Shown one piece after another: positions 45,611-58,030 of a DNA stretch of 64,000 nt. The position numbers were made by a program, and so were the translations under genes. A model generated the notes under the pieces. The model did no database searches. It was not told where the DNA came from and saw only the letters and a program-made list of their open reading frames with translations. This DNA is from Limnoperna fortunei (Eukaryota; Mollusca; Bivalvia; Mytilida; Modiolidae). The DNA lies in contig OX104118.1 of assembly GCA_944474755.1 (NCBI GenBank), positions 75,967,865 through 76,031,864 of the forward strand, read 5' to 3'. Within the stretch, counting starts at the first letter, position 1. The number at the start of each line of letters is the position of its first letter.

Positions 45611-46269
45611 GCATATTATCACTTCAGCGTTTTTAATGCATTGCAAAATAGAGAAACTACTTGATTTTGTCTTCTGTCCAATTTGTATGGGAATAAAATC
45701 GTCTTTGTCATAGCTAGTTTTTGTCGTCTTCATATACCGGTGCAAAACAAAACATTCACTTATTACAAGTAAGACATTTCCAGTCTCTTTTTCTTTAGAA
45801 AGATCTGTTCTTTTGGATGTCAGTGGTTACGGACGTCAGGAAAAAATAATTATGATTTGTACAGAATAAGTAGTTTTATTCTATATATCGTCCCAAATTC
45901 CAGTGAATGTTCTCCATTCATTCTTGCAATTTCTTAATTAAAAAATGTGTTATATAGGTCAGAGCCTTAAATGGGACATTTACAATATGACTTGTAGTTT
46001 TTTAATCAACTTTTAGAATGAATTATAGTGAGATGTGTTCTTATTGTTTGTCTAATTGAAACTTAAAAAACAAGAGTATAACCTACAAATTGTCGCTTAT
46101 AAAGGCTTTTCGTGCAGGTCTAGATTCCTGTAGCGAATGTTGTATACCACTCTCCAGCCCAGAGAACTTAACTGATTTTCAGATATAACCTCTGCCACAC
46201 GTAACACCCCCCCCCCACCCCGTTTACAGCGGGCTTCATTTGTCGGCCAGTGATGTTTGTAAACTTGAG

Positions 46270-46460
46270 AAATATTTCAGCCTCTAACGTCATGAATGCA
46301 TAAATTAAGGTTATAACAAAATACCGAACACCGAGGAAACTGTCAAAAAAGGCAATCCACAAAATCAAGTCCGAGATACCGACAAACTCCAGAACCACCA
46401 ACCAAAAGCACAACGACTACAGCTGTGGTCCTGACTTGGTACAGGCATTTAAAAAGAAAT
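46270..46460. repeat. Dispersed repeat containing GTCCTGACTTGGTACAGGC (unit 2)
   Basis: Unit 2 copy of the repeat at 27,905-28,070, preceded by the same C-run (about 46,207). Confidence 0.55.
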
Positions 46461-47405
46461 GTTAAACCAGGTTTATGGCATGCCAAACCTCATCCAAACG
46501 CCTGTTTACGCCTCTCAAAATTATGCAACTACAGTATTATACTATAACGCGTCTTGTTTGAGATTTTTTTTAAAGAGAAATGAAAACTGTTTATAGTTTA
46601 TCGTTATACTCAACTGCGGAGGTTTTTTTCATTTTAACAGGTCGTTTTTCCATGTTAAGTGTTGACCACAATTAGAACGGAAATATATGCTAGAAGAAGG
46701 CAGTTATTGAATGTTTGAAACCCGTCGGACAATGTCATCTGCGGTTTAAGCGGAAAAGTCTCGAGGTTTGTCCAAATACAATAAAACGTCATAAAAGCAG
46801 ACGAAACTTTGGTACCAACGTAAGACCCTTGAAGAACAAAATACGACAGACAAATGTAAATTCCTGTAGCAAAATTCAAAGACGATTTGTGACATGTAAA
46901 CAATAGAGACTTAGTATAAAATATGAACAGATTTTTGTGGGAAAATTTTTCTATTGGATTTAAATAATAAAAAAATGCAAGCAAAAAAGTATTGTGATTA
47001 GAATTACTAAAATGTATAATTATGAAAAATATAATAAATAGAAAATAATAGATACACATTGTACAACTTCTTAGCTGAACGTAACGTAGCTTGTACAGGG
47101 CAGTTTTCCAAGTTTTAGGTAGATAATAAAATGTCGTCAAAGATACCAAGTAGATAAGTAGATAATTTTTTATAGACAACTTTCTTGAACAGTGAAAGTA
47201 ACAGAATTGAAACACATGTATATGTGCATTCATAATGAATTCGAAGTCACACAACGATAAGTAGATGAAGCAAGAGTTTTTTTATACAAATAACATAGAA
47301 CACATACAAGCTGCATTTTCAATGTAATTCATCATTAAACAAACAAGATATCTGTATATAGAGCTACACCTGTAACTTAACGCTTAGATAATAATGTTTG
47401 TTTTT

Positions 47406-47562
47406 TTGCTTGTTTGAATGGTGTTTTAACGCCACTTTCGGCAATTTTTCAGCTATATCGTGGCGTCCAGTTTTTATTGGGGGAGGTAGCCGGAGTACCC
47501 GGATAAAACCCCGACCTGCGGTAGGAAAACTGGCAATCCTTGTCAATTAAGATTAGAGTCGA
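47406..47562 (-). repeat. 5'-truncated V-SINE-like fragment (unit 2)
   Basis: Copy of the fragment at 28,953-29,111, next to the tail-2 exon. Confidence 0.65.
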
Positions 47563-47628
47563 GTACACTTTAGATAATAATGATAATAACTTCTATGGCA
47601 CTTTACAATTTTCTCATTATATTGCTTT

Positions 47629-47776
47629 TCAGTTCGAGGTGACAAATTCGTACTCCTGATCACCTGAATTGAGCGTACTATAGTTGGATCCATCTCTTAA
47701 ACTGATGATGCTTAGATCGTTGTAATGAACATTAACATTATTATTGACGTTTGAAGTACTCGGATATGGCTGCTGT
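47629..47776 (-). CDS. Gene 3, cytoplasmic-tail exon (tail type 2)
   Basis: A 148-bp last exon with acceptor CTTTTTTTCAG and 48 codons after the shared Arg codon. It has two substitutions relative to the 29,175 copy (VNVHYNDLSII for VIVHYNDLNII), and all ITIM-like tyrosines (VHYNDL, SNYSTL) are kept. It joins in phase to the intact TM exon at 49,301-49,394. The gene 3 set tail-TM-stalk-ectodomain-linker is therefore uninterrupted, the best candidate here for a working tail-2 receptor. Confidence 0.72.
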
Positions 47777-47823
47777 CTGAAAAAAAGAAACAGAATAATA
47801 ATAATGTTGTGCATAATAATATA

Positions 47824-47913
47824 AAATAACAGCAAATTACCGGCCATATATATGTTAGATGTATTCAAAAATAACAGCAAATTACCGGCCATATATATGT
47901 TAGATGTATTCAA
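47824..47913 (-). repeat. 45-bp minisatellite, 2 copies (unit 2)
   Basis: Two copies of the same 45-bp unit as at 29,370-30,134, both of the CCGGCC...TATATATG form. This suggests that form is ancestral and that the 17-copy array expanded later. Confidence 0.9.
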
Positions 47914-49182
47914 AATGCCGAAATTAGTGTTTGTTATTGAGATGATTGTTATCGTTTCGTGCTCGTCCAGCAGACTCTGTAAACTTTAAATTGAATAATG
48001 TATTGGTATCACCTGGGGCAATACGTGAAAGATTTCCAAGACTCGTTCGATATAGCTGCGCCGCGCGTCCCTATAAGCCTTAAAGTTTATGTGGATGGGG
48101 TTGTAATTGGGATTGCTTGCTACATATCTAAGTGTCTTTACATCCTCACAAGTCAGGGTTTCTGTGTCCACATGTGTTTACTAAACCCTGACAACCTTTT
48201 GGTAGATTTTGAACATTTCTCCGAGTATGTTACTAAGAATAATATGAAAGAAAATAAATATATATTGGGATGAAACAAATCGTAAACCAATGGTATCACA
48301 AGCTTTATAAAATAAACAGTCAAACGATCTGAAACACACTTAAATATGTACAACAACGCCACGTTTTCAGGATGTTTAGGTGGTGTCGCAATAGCAGTCA
48401 TGTAGAAAATGTAGACTACATACATGATCTGAACATTGATTCAGGGCGCATGCGTCAATTGAGAACTGCATTACGATCCATCATCCAATTTAAAACGTTT
48501 CTGACATAAAAGCTAAATTTTTCTAATCATTGATTTTTAATGACAGCTCAAAATTAAACGACATGACAAACTGAGACCTGGAATACAAAAAACAATAAAT
48601 ATATATACTTTTACAAGAGGTGAGGATGACCATTTCGTTTAATTAACATTGTAAGGTATCTACTACTGTCACACACATCCGGATTTGGAATCTTGCTTTG
48701 ACTTTCACCTCTTGTTGTTCTACCGGGTTACTTGCTGTTATTCTCGTTCATAATCTTTAGTGTTAATTCAATCATCAAAGATTATAATGACCCACTCTTA
48801 AGTTGTCCTTCATATCATTACCAAAAGTTGCCGACTTTAACCGAATTTACTTCAGTTACTGTAGGCAGTAAAATATCTTTAAGACTGCACATAAACATTA
48901 CGCTTAACTTTGAGTCATGTTAATTATTTAAGCTATATCTATGCCTACTACTTATCACCTTATCAAATATAATTTGAGCTCGACTTAAATGGTTGGGAAT
49001 ATTTACAAAGCGGCCGCCAAACTTATTTTATTCCATAATAAGTAATATAACATTTCAAGCTACCACATGATTTTATCACCTAAACAAAGTTGACTAAGCG
49101 TGTTACTTGTACTATCAACCAGAGAATAATAAAGTAAAATCAAATTTTAGACTAATCCTTATATCAGTTAAGTATAAACTAC
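47914..49182. other. Spacer between tail-2 exon and unit 2/3 junction
   Basis: Paralogous to 30,135-31,408. It holds the same candidate exon-like segment (48,005-48,135) and the hydrophobic plus-strand frame (48,732-48,923); neither is identified. Confidence 0.3.
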
Positions 49183-49231
49183 CTGTAAGAAGATATGTCT
49201 GTTTTGTCATCTGTTGAGTACTTAAAAAATA
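49183..49231 (-). pseudogene. 3' fragment of a stalk exon at the unit 2/3 junction
   Basis: Same truncated stalk exon and same breakpoint as at 31,412-31,451 (GTTGAGTACTT joined to AAAAAATATATATCTAC). The shared breakpoint shows that the joined structure was duplicated as a whole. Confidence 0.7.
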
Positions 49232-49300
49232 TATATCTACATAATGTATAAAATGGTTAACAGGATTCCGTTATTTCCTTTCTAATAAGTGTAAACATAC

Positions 49301-49394
49301 CTTTTATACAGTATAACGATAATTATAACAATTGTAATAATGGCGAAAATTCCAACTCCTACTCCAATACCAATATAAACTTCAGAATTGTCCT
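49301..49394 (-). CDS. Gene 3, transmembrane exon
   Basis: A 94-bp exon with intact acceptor TCTTACAG and donor AAAG|GTATGT. It encodes DNSEVYIGIGVGVG, then a long Ile/Val-rich helix ending LYKR. The length and both phases equal those of gene 1. Relative to gene 1, GVH is replaced by EVY, which adds a tyrosine on the outer side. Confidence 0.78.
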
Positions 49395-49613
49395 CTGTAA
49401 GAATATATAATAATAGTCAAATACTAAAACATAATCAAAACTACGCATATTCAAATTTATAGAATTTATTATTGTGTAATTAGCTATAACATTTAGACTA
49501 CAGCAAACGAATGGGCGTGTTGTGTATCCCCTTAACATGCGTTCAACGTAACAGAAACCGGTTCCAATACTCTCCGTCTATGTCATCCGTATTAGGAAGT
49601 AAGTAAGATATGT

Positions 49614-49856
49614 TGTTTGTTTGAATGGAGTAAAACATTGCTCTTAACAATTTTTCATCTGCATCGCGGCCTCTATTTTGTCTTGGGGAGTAAGGCTGAG
49701 TACCTGAAAAAACTGCCGACCATCGCAGAACATCTGGCAATCCTTGTCAAATAAGACTGGAGTAAAACTCACTAGCACTTATTCGGGCTTATACCCGCAA
49801 TCTCTGTGTTGTTAAGCAAGTATTTAACGGTCTAAACCTTTCGACCACCAAGGTCT
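49614..49856 (-). repeat. V-SINE-like element in the TM-stalk intron (unit 3)
   Basis: Copy of the SINE at 20,639-20,877 at the same intron position. Confidence 0.65.
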
Positions 49857-49923
49857 AAATTAGGTATATCAAAACTATATGTGCTTTTTCGTGTAATCCT
49901 TATATGAGTTAAGTGTAATCTAC

Positions 49924-50079
49924 CTGTAAGGAGATATGTCTGTGTTGTCATCTGTTGAGTACTTGTGTGTGTTATCTGTTGAGTTGACTTTGTCTCCATA
50001 TTACAAATCGTTGCTCCAATTGTGCTTGGTGGAGGATCACACATGAGTTTTAAAACTGAGTTTATTCCAGGGTTATAAG
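49924..50079 (-). CDS. Gene 3, Thr/Gln-rich stalk exon
   Basis: A 156-bp exon with donor ACAG|GTAGAT and acceptor TTTAAG. It encodes YNPGINSVLKLMCDPPPSTI, then STQQITHTSTQQMTT and the end TYLLT. A change at the acceptor (TTTAAG|CT for TTTAG|GT) turns the junction Gly into Ala but keeps length and frame. It has an extra cysteine (ATICNMET) compared with gene 1. Confidence 0.74.
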
Positions 50080-51500
50080 CTTAAATATATTAATTTCTTT
50101 TTGAAACATTAAATACAATACAATGTTTCATTATATAAAGCACCATGCTATATTCTTGCTTAAACTCAATCTTTTCTAACAACCATTGCATATTAGCAAT
50201 GCTATGAACTTATAAAAAAAACAAAGAACAAAAGTACAAAAGTACTTTCTCTTTATAGATTTTTCCCGCATTTTATATGATCTGTGTTTTAAATCAGTCA
50301 TTTTGGTCATACAAAATTTCCAGAATGATTGTATCAAGATGACATCCGTGTTTTAGTAAAGAAAAAGGCAAATTTATAGGCACCGTGTACACCAGCATTG
50401 TAATTAAGATAATGTGCCTCTGATTAAAAAAGCAAATCGAAGATATTTTTTGCACAAATCATAAATAATATTTTGACGGCTTAATATGTTAGTCAGATTA
50501 TCGATACATTTTAATTTGCGCGATTTAAAATTCATATAAAAATTGACACTGGAAATATTTAAATCTGTACCGATGGCGGATGCTTCAAATTCTATACCAA
50601 TAAAAATCATTATTGATTTGTTTGCGTCTACAAACATCCATGCAGGACAGAGTTTGACTATGTCGAATTTTTTTAACATATCACACTTATACGAATTTTC
50701 AACAGATGCATTATATGTTGCATTTGTTCAAATATTGATTTTTATCAATTGCAGCAGATGCAAACACTGGCAAACTATACACAAGACTTATTTTGATAAT
50801 CTATTTCCCGCAGACTTATTCTGATTCTGCATTATGCATGTGCGTGTCTGATGTTATGGTAGTATTACTGGATGAATTATAAAGTGTGTTTTTATCTGTT
50901 TTACAGATGTTATTCTTGCTCAGTGTAGTTCTGTTATATACTGTTTTAATGAGTCAAAAAGCTAAAGTTAGTGATGATAACTTTAATAATATAATATAAT
51001 ATGCCACATAAAGTAAAGATGTTAAACATCTTTGTTTTTTGATTTTATTGTCGCCGTTATTCAGGTATATGATAACGTGGTGGGAGGTTAAAATGAAATT
51101 TTAGTTGCTGTTAATTAAAGTTTGAGTAGAGAGCATTGCCAGAAGTTGAATCCGAACACACATTTCTAATGCTGAAAATCACAACTGAAAATTACACATT
51201 GAAATAGCGTGGTCCTTACTCATAGGCGTACAATGCGAGGTTACATTGGGTGGTTTTATGCTTTCACTTTCACTTAATTCATTTAACCAATAAACCTCAG
51301 CAAGGCATGAAGCCCATTAAGGAATTCGTTCATTTTTTGCTTGTAACATGAATACTTGCAAACTTAAGAACAAAACGGACATTTATACAAAATAAAAGGA
51401 AACTGTTAAAGAATGATATACATTAAAAGTGCAATGTAATTCCATGAATATCAGAACTTATATTTCTGCCTATTTGAAACATTGCAATCAAAATACATAC

Positions 51501-51863
51501 CTTTCGAAATTTGAATACAGTAACCGGTGGTAAAGTTTCCTCCAATAACTCTTGAAGTTAATGTTATAACACCTGTTTTAGAGAATGCAACTGAACGAAG
51601 GTCATGTCCACTTTTGCACTCAATTGGATTTGTTACTTGGTCATTACTGATATCTATTGCAAGTCCACATGGGTAGTATTCAGGAGTAATTGTATTCTCG
51701 TACTTTTTAATATACACTGTAGGGAGTAGGGTTGGATTGTCAAATGTAACATTACAGACACAGCCATCTTCCTGTATAATAACACGTAGTACCACACTAT
51801 CAACGTTGTCATTTCCAACATCCAGGTATTCAACTGCATTACTAGCTTTACACATGTCACTCA
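51501..51863 (-). CDS. Gene 3, six-cysteine ectodomain exon
   Basis: A 363-bp exon with intact acceptor ATTTTATAG and donor AAAG|GTATGT. All six cysteines and the NVT glycosylation site are kept. It differs from gene 1 at scattered positions (for example FDNPTLLPT for VDNPLITT, ECKSGHDLRSV for ECRSGHDLRLV). The changes cluster in the loop after CNVT, where length also differs between copies. Confidence 0.77.
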
Positions 51864-52108
51864 CTATAAAATAACAAACTTCAGAAAAATGGAACAGAGA
51901 TGCAACCATAAACAAAATTTACAGATTATTTATAGATGAACTGTTCATGTTATAGACAGTTAATATAGAGAGGCGATATCTTCTTAATGAGGGTCCCGCC
52001 ACTTAGTGGCAGACGACCTTTATCGATCAATCCGTCCGTCCGTCCGTCAGTAATCGTGTCCGTAATATACCTTTTTATATGTGGTTAGATAAGATGTGTC
52101 GCATACCA

Positions 52109-52121
52109 TGACCTTTGACCT
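52109..52121 (+). promoter_or_regulatory. DR1-type nuclear-receptor half-site pair (unit 3)
   Basis: TGACCTTTGACCT, identical to the unit 2 site at 41,053. The unit 1 equivalent (near 22,529) is degraded to TGACTTTTGATCT. Confidence 0.3.
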
Positions 52122-52920
52122 TGAACTTTGGACTAAAGGTCAGCGTGGCCCTCAAAGATTGAATACATCTCACTGATATCTAGTACTCCTCAGGGTCAAA
52201 CTTAGGTTTTTCACATACAAAGACGAAAATCCAAACTGTCATCAGAATAATAAAACTGATTCAAATGATTACTAGTAATGTCATAATACATGTCGTTATA
52301 CATTATACATTACTAACTTATTTTAGACAAAGTAAAATGATATCAAAATCGTAGTAAGTCACATCGGTTAAATCGCCGCTTCTCGAAAGACATAAATCAT
52401 CACAATTATATATATGCTTGTTCCAGTTTTGAATCGCCATCGAATTATACAAAGACGCATTCACATACCTTTATTTTCAAATAGTGATTAAATTGTGAGA
52501 ATAATCACAGTAGTCATACATCTGTACAGATAAGCTCCATTTGTGCTATAGTTTTTTGTAGCAGTCACAAATACAATTACAATTTTCTTAAAATGAAGAC
52601 ATATTTTAACACTATTTCATTTAAGTCATAATTTTGTCTATTTACAGCTGAAAACTACCTTAATATTTCAGTAAGGACAGCGAACCAAAATAAACTGCTA
52701 CATATGATCAGCTCATCAAACATTCATATTATACATTTTCAAGCAGATTGCCTTCTTTAATTTTTAACGAAATCTATACACGTTTAGTTGCTCATGTATT
52801 GACGTCGACTGTCTTTTATTATATTTTCATTTAATTTTAATTTAATTTTTTGTCCATACTCAGCAGAATTGACATTGCCACCATATATAATACAAGCAAA
52901 TAAGATATGTATTACGTCAC

Positions 52921-52974
52921 CTTTTGAAGATGGTTCTATTACCGGACAAGGATCTGGAACGGTCGTGTTGACAT
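52921..52974 (-). CDS. Gene 3, 54-bp linker exon
   Basis: Acceptor TTTCTGCTTTTAG, donor AAAAG|GTGACG, coding VNTTVPDPCPVIEPSSK as in gene 1; the phase fits the gene 3 ectodomain exon. The gene's more upstream exons are not identified. Confidence 0.63.
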
Positions 52975-53834
52975 CTAAAAGCAGAAATAAATACTTATAA
53001 TCAACAAAATTTTAGTGCACCAAGTACATCAATGTCTAACGTCCTTCACTGGTGTTAAACGGCTGATAGTCACGGAAGTCACTATAAACTCAATTTGGTG
53101 GGGAGCGGAGGAACAAATAGATAAATAATATTTTTAATTTTAAATAATTTTTCCAATTGTACCTAATTTATCAAAATATATTCAGCAGAAAATGTGTTCA
53201 CATGATGAGGCTATCTTTGACGCCTTAATTAATTATAAATATAATTGTATTAAAGGAGTAAATCATATTGTCAAAAACACAGAAATTGATAGTAACTTTC
53301 ATCAATGTGTATCCTTTTAATCCACTGTCATTTCTTTACATGTTTTGAATAATCATACATAATGAAAGTTTTTCTTTTTAAAATAATAATTGGTTTTTTT
53401 TTATTTTGAGGTGAATATATGTGCTATGTGATATTAAATCCTCCACCAACAATATTTCACATCACACGATTGAAACACATTCTGTTGACAAGACTTTTAG
53501 CATCAAAGAAAGATGTTTGCTGAGAAGTTAGGCTTTTTCGTATAAAGGTCCGTACATTTTTATTATATCTATATAACACTTAAATTAGCTTAATATGCCT
53601 CAGAGAGTTTCAAATTCTGTTGAGGTAATTAAGAACTAAAAGACACATGGCTTAGCCATCATGTGTGCGGTTAAGTTAAACATGTTTATAAAAGTTTTTT
53701 AGTCCCCTATAATGATCCACATAACAGTTTTTTCGATTTTGTTTGGTGATGTACAACTAAATTCTAATTATGGGTAGATGATGCAATTAAAGCAGTATGT
53801 ATGTCTTGCTTAGTAACCTCTTCGCTGTTTCTTT

Positions 53835-55320
53835 TTACAAACACATGTGGATATTGTAGATGAAAATGACGTAAATCTCATACTGTTGATTGCTTTAAAG
53901 TGCAGGATGAAGATCTTGCAATTAGTAGCGTTATTGTTCTACTAAAAATCGACAATAGCCTACCAAAAGCAAAATATCTACAGAACCAAAAGACGTCTTA
54001 GATATTTAGGAAACTGGGAAAGATTACATTAAAAAGGGTATCTTATACAAACAGTACTATTTATACTGAGAAGGGAAGTCAACTTGCTTTACCATCAGTT
54101 TATAGAGATATAGTTCTGACAGCTTGACATGATGATGGAGGACATCAAGGTAAGATAGAACATTGAATTTGGTAAAGTCGAGATTCTTTTGGTCATGTGT
54201 AGAGAAAGTTATAGAAACTAAGGTAACATCTTGTGTGAACTGCATATTACAAAATCCAAATTGCAAGACGTCAGCAGAATTGGTAAATATACAAACTTTT
54301 TATCCTCTTGAATTGATCGGTATGGATTATCTTTCCGTGGTACAATCAAAAAGTGGTTATGAGAACATTTTAGTTATTACCGATCACTTTACTCGTTGTG
54401 CAATAGCGATACCGACACGAAATCAGACTAGTAAAACCAGAAAATTTTTAGAGGAGTATTTTAGTCAGCATTACTGATTTCCCCCAAGGCAACTCAGTGA
54501 TCAGGGTAGAAATTTTGAATTTATCGTAATACGTGAATTGTGAAATTTAGCTAACTTAAAGAAATCCAGAACAACCCCTTACCACCCGCAAGGTAATGTT
54601 CAGTGTCAGCAGTTTAATCAGACACTCCTGAGTATGTTACGAACTATAGACGAAGAAAAGTCAGACTCAAAGACCTATGTTGAGCCCCTTGTCCATTCAT
54701 ACAATGCTACCAGGCATGAGAGTACTGATTATACCGCTCACGTTCTCATGTTTGGCTGGCATTTTAGATTGGCTATCAACGAGTTTCTGGATTTTCATTA
54801 GTTCACCTGCAAAAAAACCATCAAACATACGTAAGTAATCTGGAAAAAAAATGAGGTTTGCATATAAAATTGCATCCAAAACAGTTAATAAGGCAAGAAG
54901 ATGACACAAAGTGAGATACAACTTAAAGGTTAAACATTCAAATCTGAAGGAAAATGATCTAGCTTTGCTGAAACAGGCTGGATTTAAAGGTTTGCATAAT
55001 CTCTATTAAAGGTTTGCATAATCTCTAAAACAGTTGAGAAAAGACACTTACATAGAATTCTAACCTGGTCCAAAATACCGGTATATGTCCTTAGACCAGA
55101 ATATAGTCGTTCACAGAGGGTAACAGTACACAGAAACATGATCTTTCCGATATGTTCTCTACCAGTTGAAAAAGGTTTATTAATAAAGTTAACAATGAAA
55201 ATGGTATAATTAAATGAAGAAAAATAAAATTCGGTATCAATTCTCAAAGTTTGTGTTTATCCGACAGCTAAATTAGCAGAATCTTGGACGAGTTAAATGC
55301 AGCGGGTTATTTACGAGAAC
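53835..55320 (+). pseudogene. Old Gypsy integrase remnant (unit 3)
   Basis: Best-preserved of the three copies. The frame at 54,163-54,477 (104 codons) holds SCVNC, SAELVNIQTFYPLELIGMDY and ENILVITDHFTRCAIAIPTR, which match the integrase core of the elements at 8.9 kb and 61 kb. Further broken frames give TTPYHP, LVHSYNATRHES and a LMFGWHF-like segment. It lies antisense to gene 3. Confidence 0.78.
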
Positions 55321-55335
55321 GAGGCGAAATTAGTT

Positions 55336-55542
55336 TCACAGTGTGCGAGCTGAGGTTGTTGGGATGGGGAAATTAGCACTAACGTGTGCTACACTGTTCA
55401 TGCCTATGTCAACTACATGTGTATTTTTTGCTGTAAAATATGTTTTACATTTATTCAGTGAATTTCCCAATTCGTTCATGGTAGAGTTGCACTTGCGGTC
55501 TATTGTAGAATGGAATGCATGATCTTTATGTAATGTATACAT
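55336..55542 (-). other. Short conserved open frame of unknown function (unit 3)
   Basis: Unit 3 copy of the 25,362 frame; here a cysteine is replaced (ANFPIP for ANCPIP), which argues against a structural disulfide and weakens the coding case. Confidence 0.18.
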
Positions 55543-57119
55543 ATATTGTGTGTATAAATTTTGTCATTTAATCTAGTTGTTGGTCACATACAACAGAAAA
55601 TTTCAGGGACGACATTCAACGCGAAGCAAAAATAAGTCGCCGGGATTTATTGCTTTGATTCATACTGTAAAATTGGGCGTGTAAAATTATTTATGCGGAA
55701 TATTTTCAGCTTCACTACTTCATGATTTATTTTTCAAATCATTCATTTATCACTCATTACATATTTGATAAATTTATGGACTTAACCGCGTTTACATATT
55801 TCATTATATAACTAACAGAAAACGCACATATCCCACACTATGCACCTAAAAGCATGCATTCCCGCCACTAACTGCTCGGTATATAATATTCAGACTGGCT
55901 TATCCCAGTGTTCACGTCATTTCTAATTTCGGCGCGAGGAGGGAACCATTAACTTTTTCCCTATACTTTCAGGTACAGTTGAGTTTATATGTCATATTTA
56001 CTATAAAATCATTTCTTTTCATAACATTATTTTATTTTAGAATATGTGTATAATAAATGTATTTTCAATGTCATTTATATATATACTTTCAGTATGAAAT
56101 AAACAGGTTGGTATTAATAATTTATAGCGTCATTTTGCCATGTGACAGAAAATGTTATTTAACTATTACTTGCGAGTAAATTACGACTCGACAACTTCCT
56201 GTTTTTTTTTCTTTTTGTGTGATTCGGACTTACCATAACGGCATTAATTATAAATTTGACTTTAGATACTATCATCTGAATAATAAGTTACTGTCAACGC
56301 TAAAATAGTAACGGTAATAGTTACAATCACTTTGAAAAATCATTTTCTAGTTATATCTATTATCTCAACTGAACAAGTATTAGATCGACGCAGTTAGTAA
56401 CTATGAACAAAAGATGGTTTGAAGAGAAATGTTAATGAAAACATATATTACATATTTTGGTTACTATCTGCCGTTCAACACCACTGGTCCTTAAATAAAA
56501 TGTATTTGTATAATGCAGTGCTTTTGCTGAAAAATCTACCTTCTTGGAACTGATCTGATCTGTTAAAATTGATAGGTTGACATATACTAAAACGGTGGTG
56601 GTATACTTACACACATGATAAAAATGACTGATTTTATTTCATAGTGAACCCTAATTTATGTTACTTTCAAAATACATGTATGTTTTTTTAAAGTACTAAT
56701 TATATTATGACAACTTACAGTACGATGTGAATATTATCCACGTAAATATATAAGAAATGTCTACACTTCTAAACATTTCAACTCTATATGGTGTCAATAC
56801 GGAAGTTAACTTATATCTACAAATTGGAGCATTTTAAAAAATAAAGACCTTAAACGCCTGAATGACTTTCATATAAGAAGTTTTAAATATAGCTCATTTA
56901 AATCAATGTTGGACTTCAAATCAATACTGAATGTATTTCCTCCCGTCATTTATTTGACTTTTCTTTGTGAATAAGTAAAAACTTACAAATATCTGTAATG
57001 TATATTTTTAAAACAATTATGTTTATCAATCTTTGAACTTTAAAAAATTATATCTCTCAACAGATAAATGTCCAACTGAATAACGCTTCAATTTTGCATT
57101 AAACCTGGATATGTGCTGC

Positions 57120-57188
57120 TATGCTCAATTTCTTGCCATTTTATAAATAAGCGATATCGATTTATAAAACGGCGAGATACTGAGCATA
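57120..57188. repeat. Inverted repeat, 28-bp arms (unit 3)
   Basis: Arms 57,120-57,147 and 57,161-57,188; the same hairpin as in units 1 and 2, with one further change (GATACTGAGC). Confidence 0.7.
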
Positions 57189-57849
57189 GCATATTATCAC
57201 TTTGGCGTTTATAATGCATAGCAAAATAGAAAAACTTCTTGATTTGGTCTTCTGTCCAATTTGTATGGGAATAAAATCGTCTATGTCATAGCTAGTTTTT
57301 GTCGTCTTCATATACCGGTGCCAAACAAAATATACACTTATTACAAGTAAGACATTTCCAGTTCTTTTTCTTTAGAAAGATCTGTTGTTTTTGATGTCAG
57401 TGGTTTCGGACGTCAGGAAAAAATAAATATGATTCGTACAGAATAAGTAGTTTCATATATCGTCCCAAATTCCAATGAATGATCTCCATTCATTCTTGCA
57501 ATTTCTTAATTAAAAGATGTGTTATATAGGTCAGAGCCTTAAATGTGACATTTACAATTTGACTTGTAGTTTTTTAATCGACTTAATTAGAATGAATTAT
57601 TTGAGAAGTATTCTTATTGTTCTAATTGAAACTTATAAACAAGAGTATTACGTACACATTTTCGCTTATAAAAGCTTTTTGAGCAGGTCTAGATTCCTGT
57701 AGCGGATGTTGTGTACCACTCTCCAGCCCAGAGAACTTAACTGGATTTCAGATATAACCTCTGCCACACGTCACACCCCCCCCCCCCCGTTTACAGCGGG
57801 GCTACATTTGTCGGCCAGTGATGTTTGTAAACATGAGAAATATTTCAGC

Positions 57850-58030
57850 CTCTAACGTCATGAAATCATAAATTAAGGTTATAACAAAATACCGACCACC
57901 GAGGAAACTGTTAAAAAAGACAATCCACAAAATCAAGTCAGAGAAACCGACAAACTCCAGAACCACCAACCAAAAGCACAACGACTACAGCAGTGGTCCT
58001 GACTTGGTACAGGCATTTAAAAAGAAATGT
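57850..58030. repeat. Dispersed repeat containing GTCCTGACTTGGTACAGGC (unit 3)
   Basis: Unit 3 copy of the repeat at 27,905-28,070, again preceded by a C-run (about 57,776). Confidence 0.55.
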
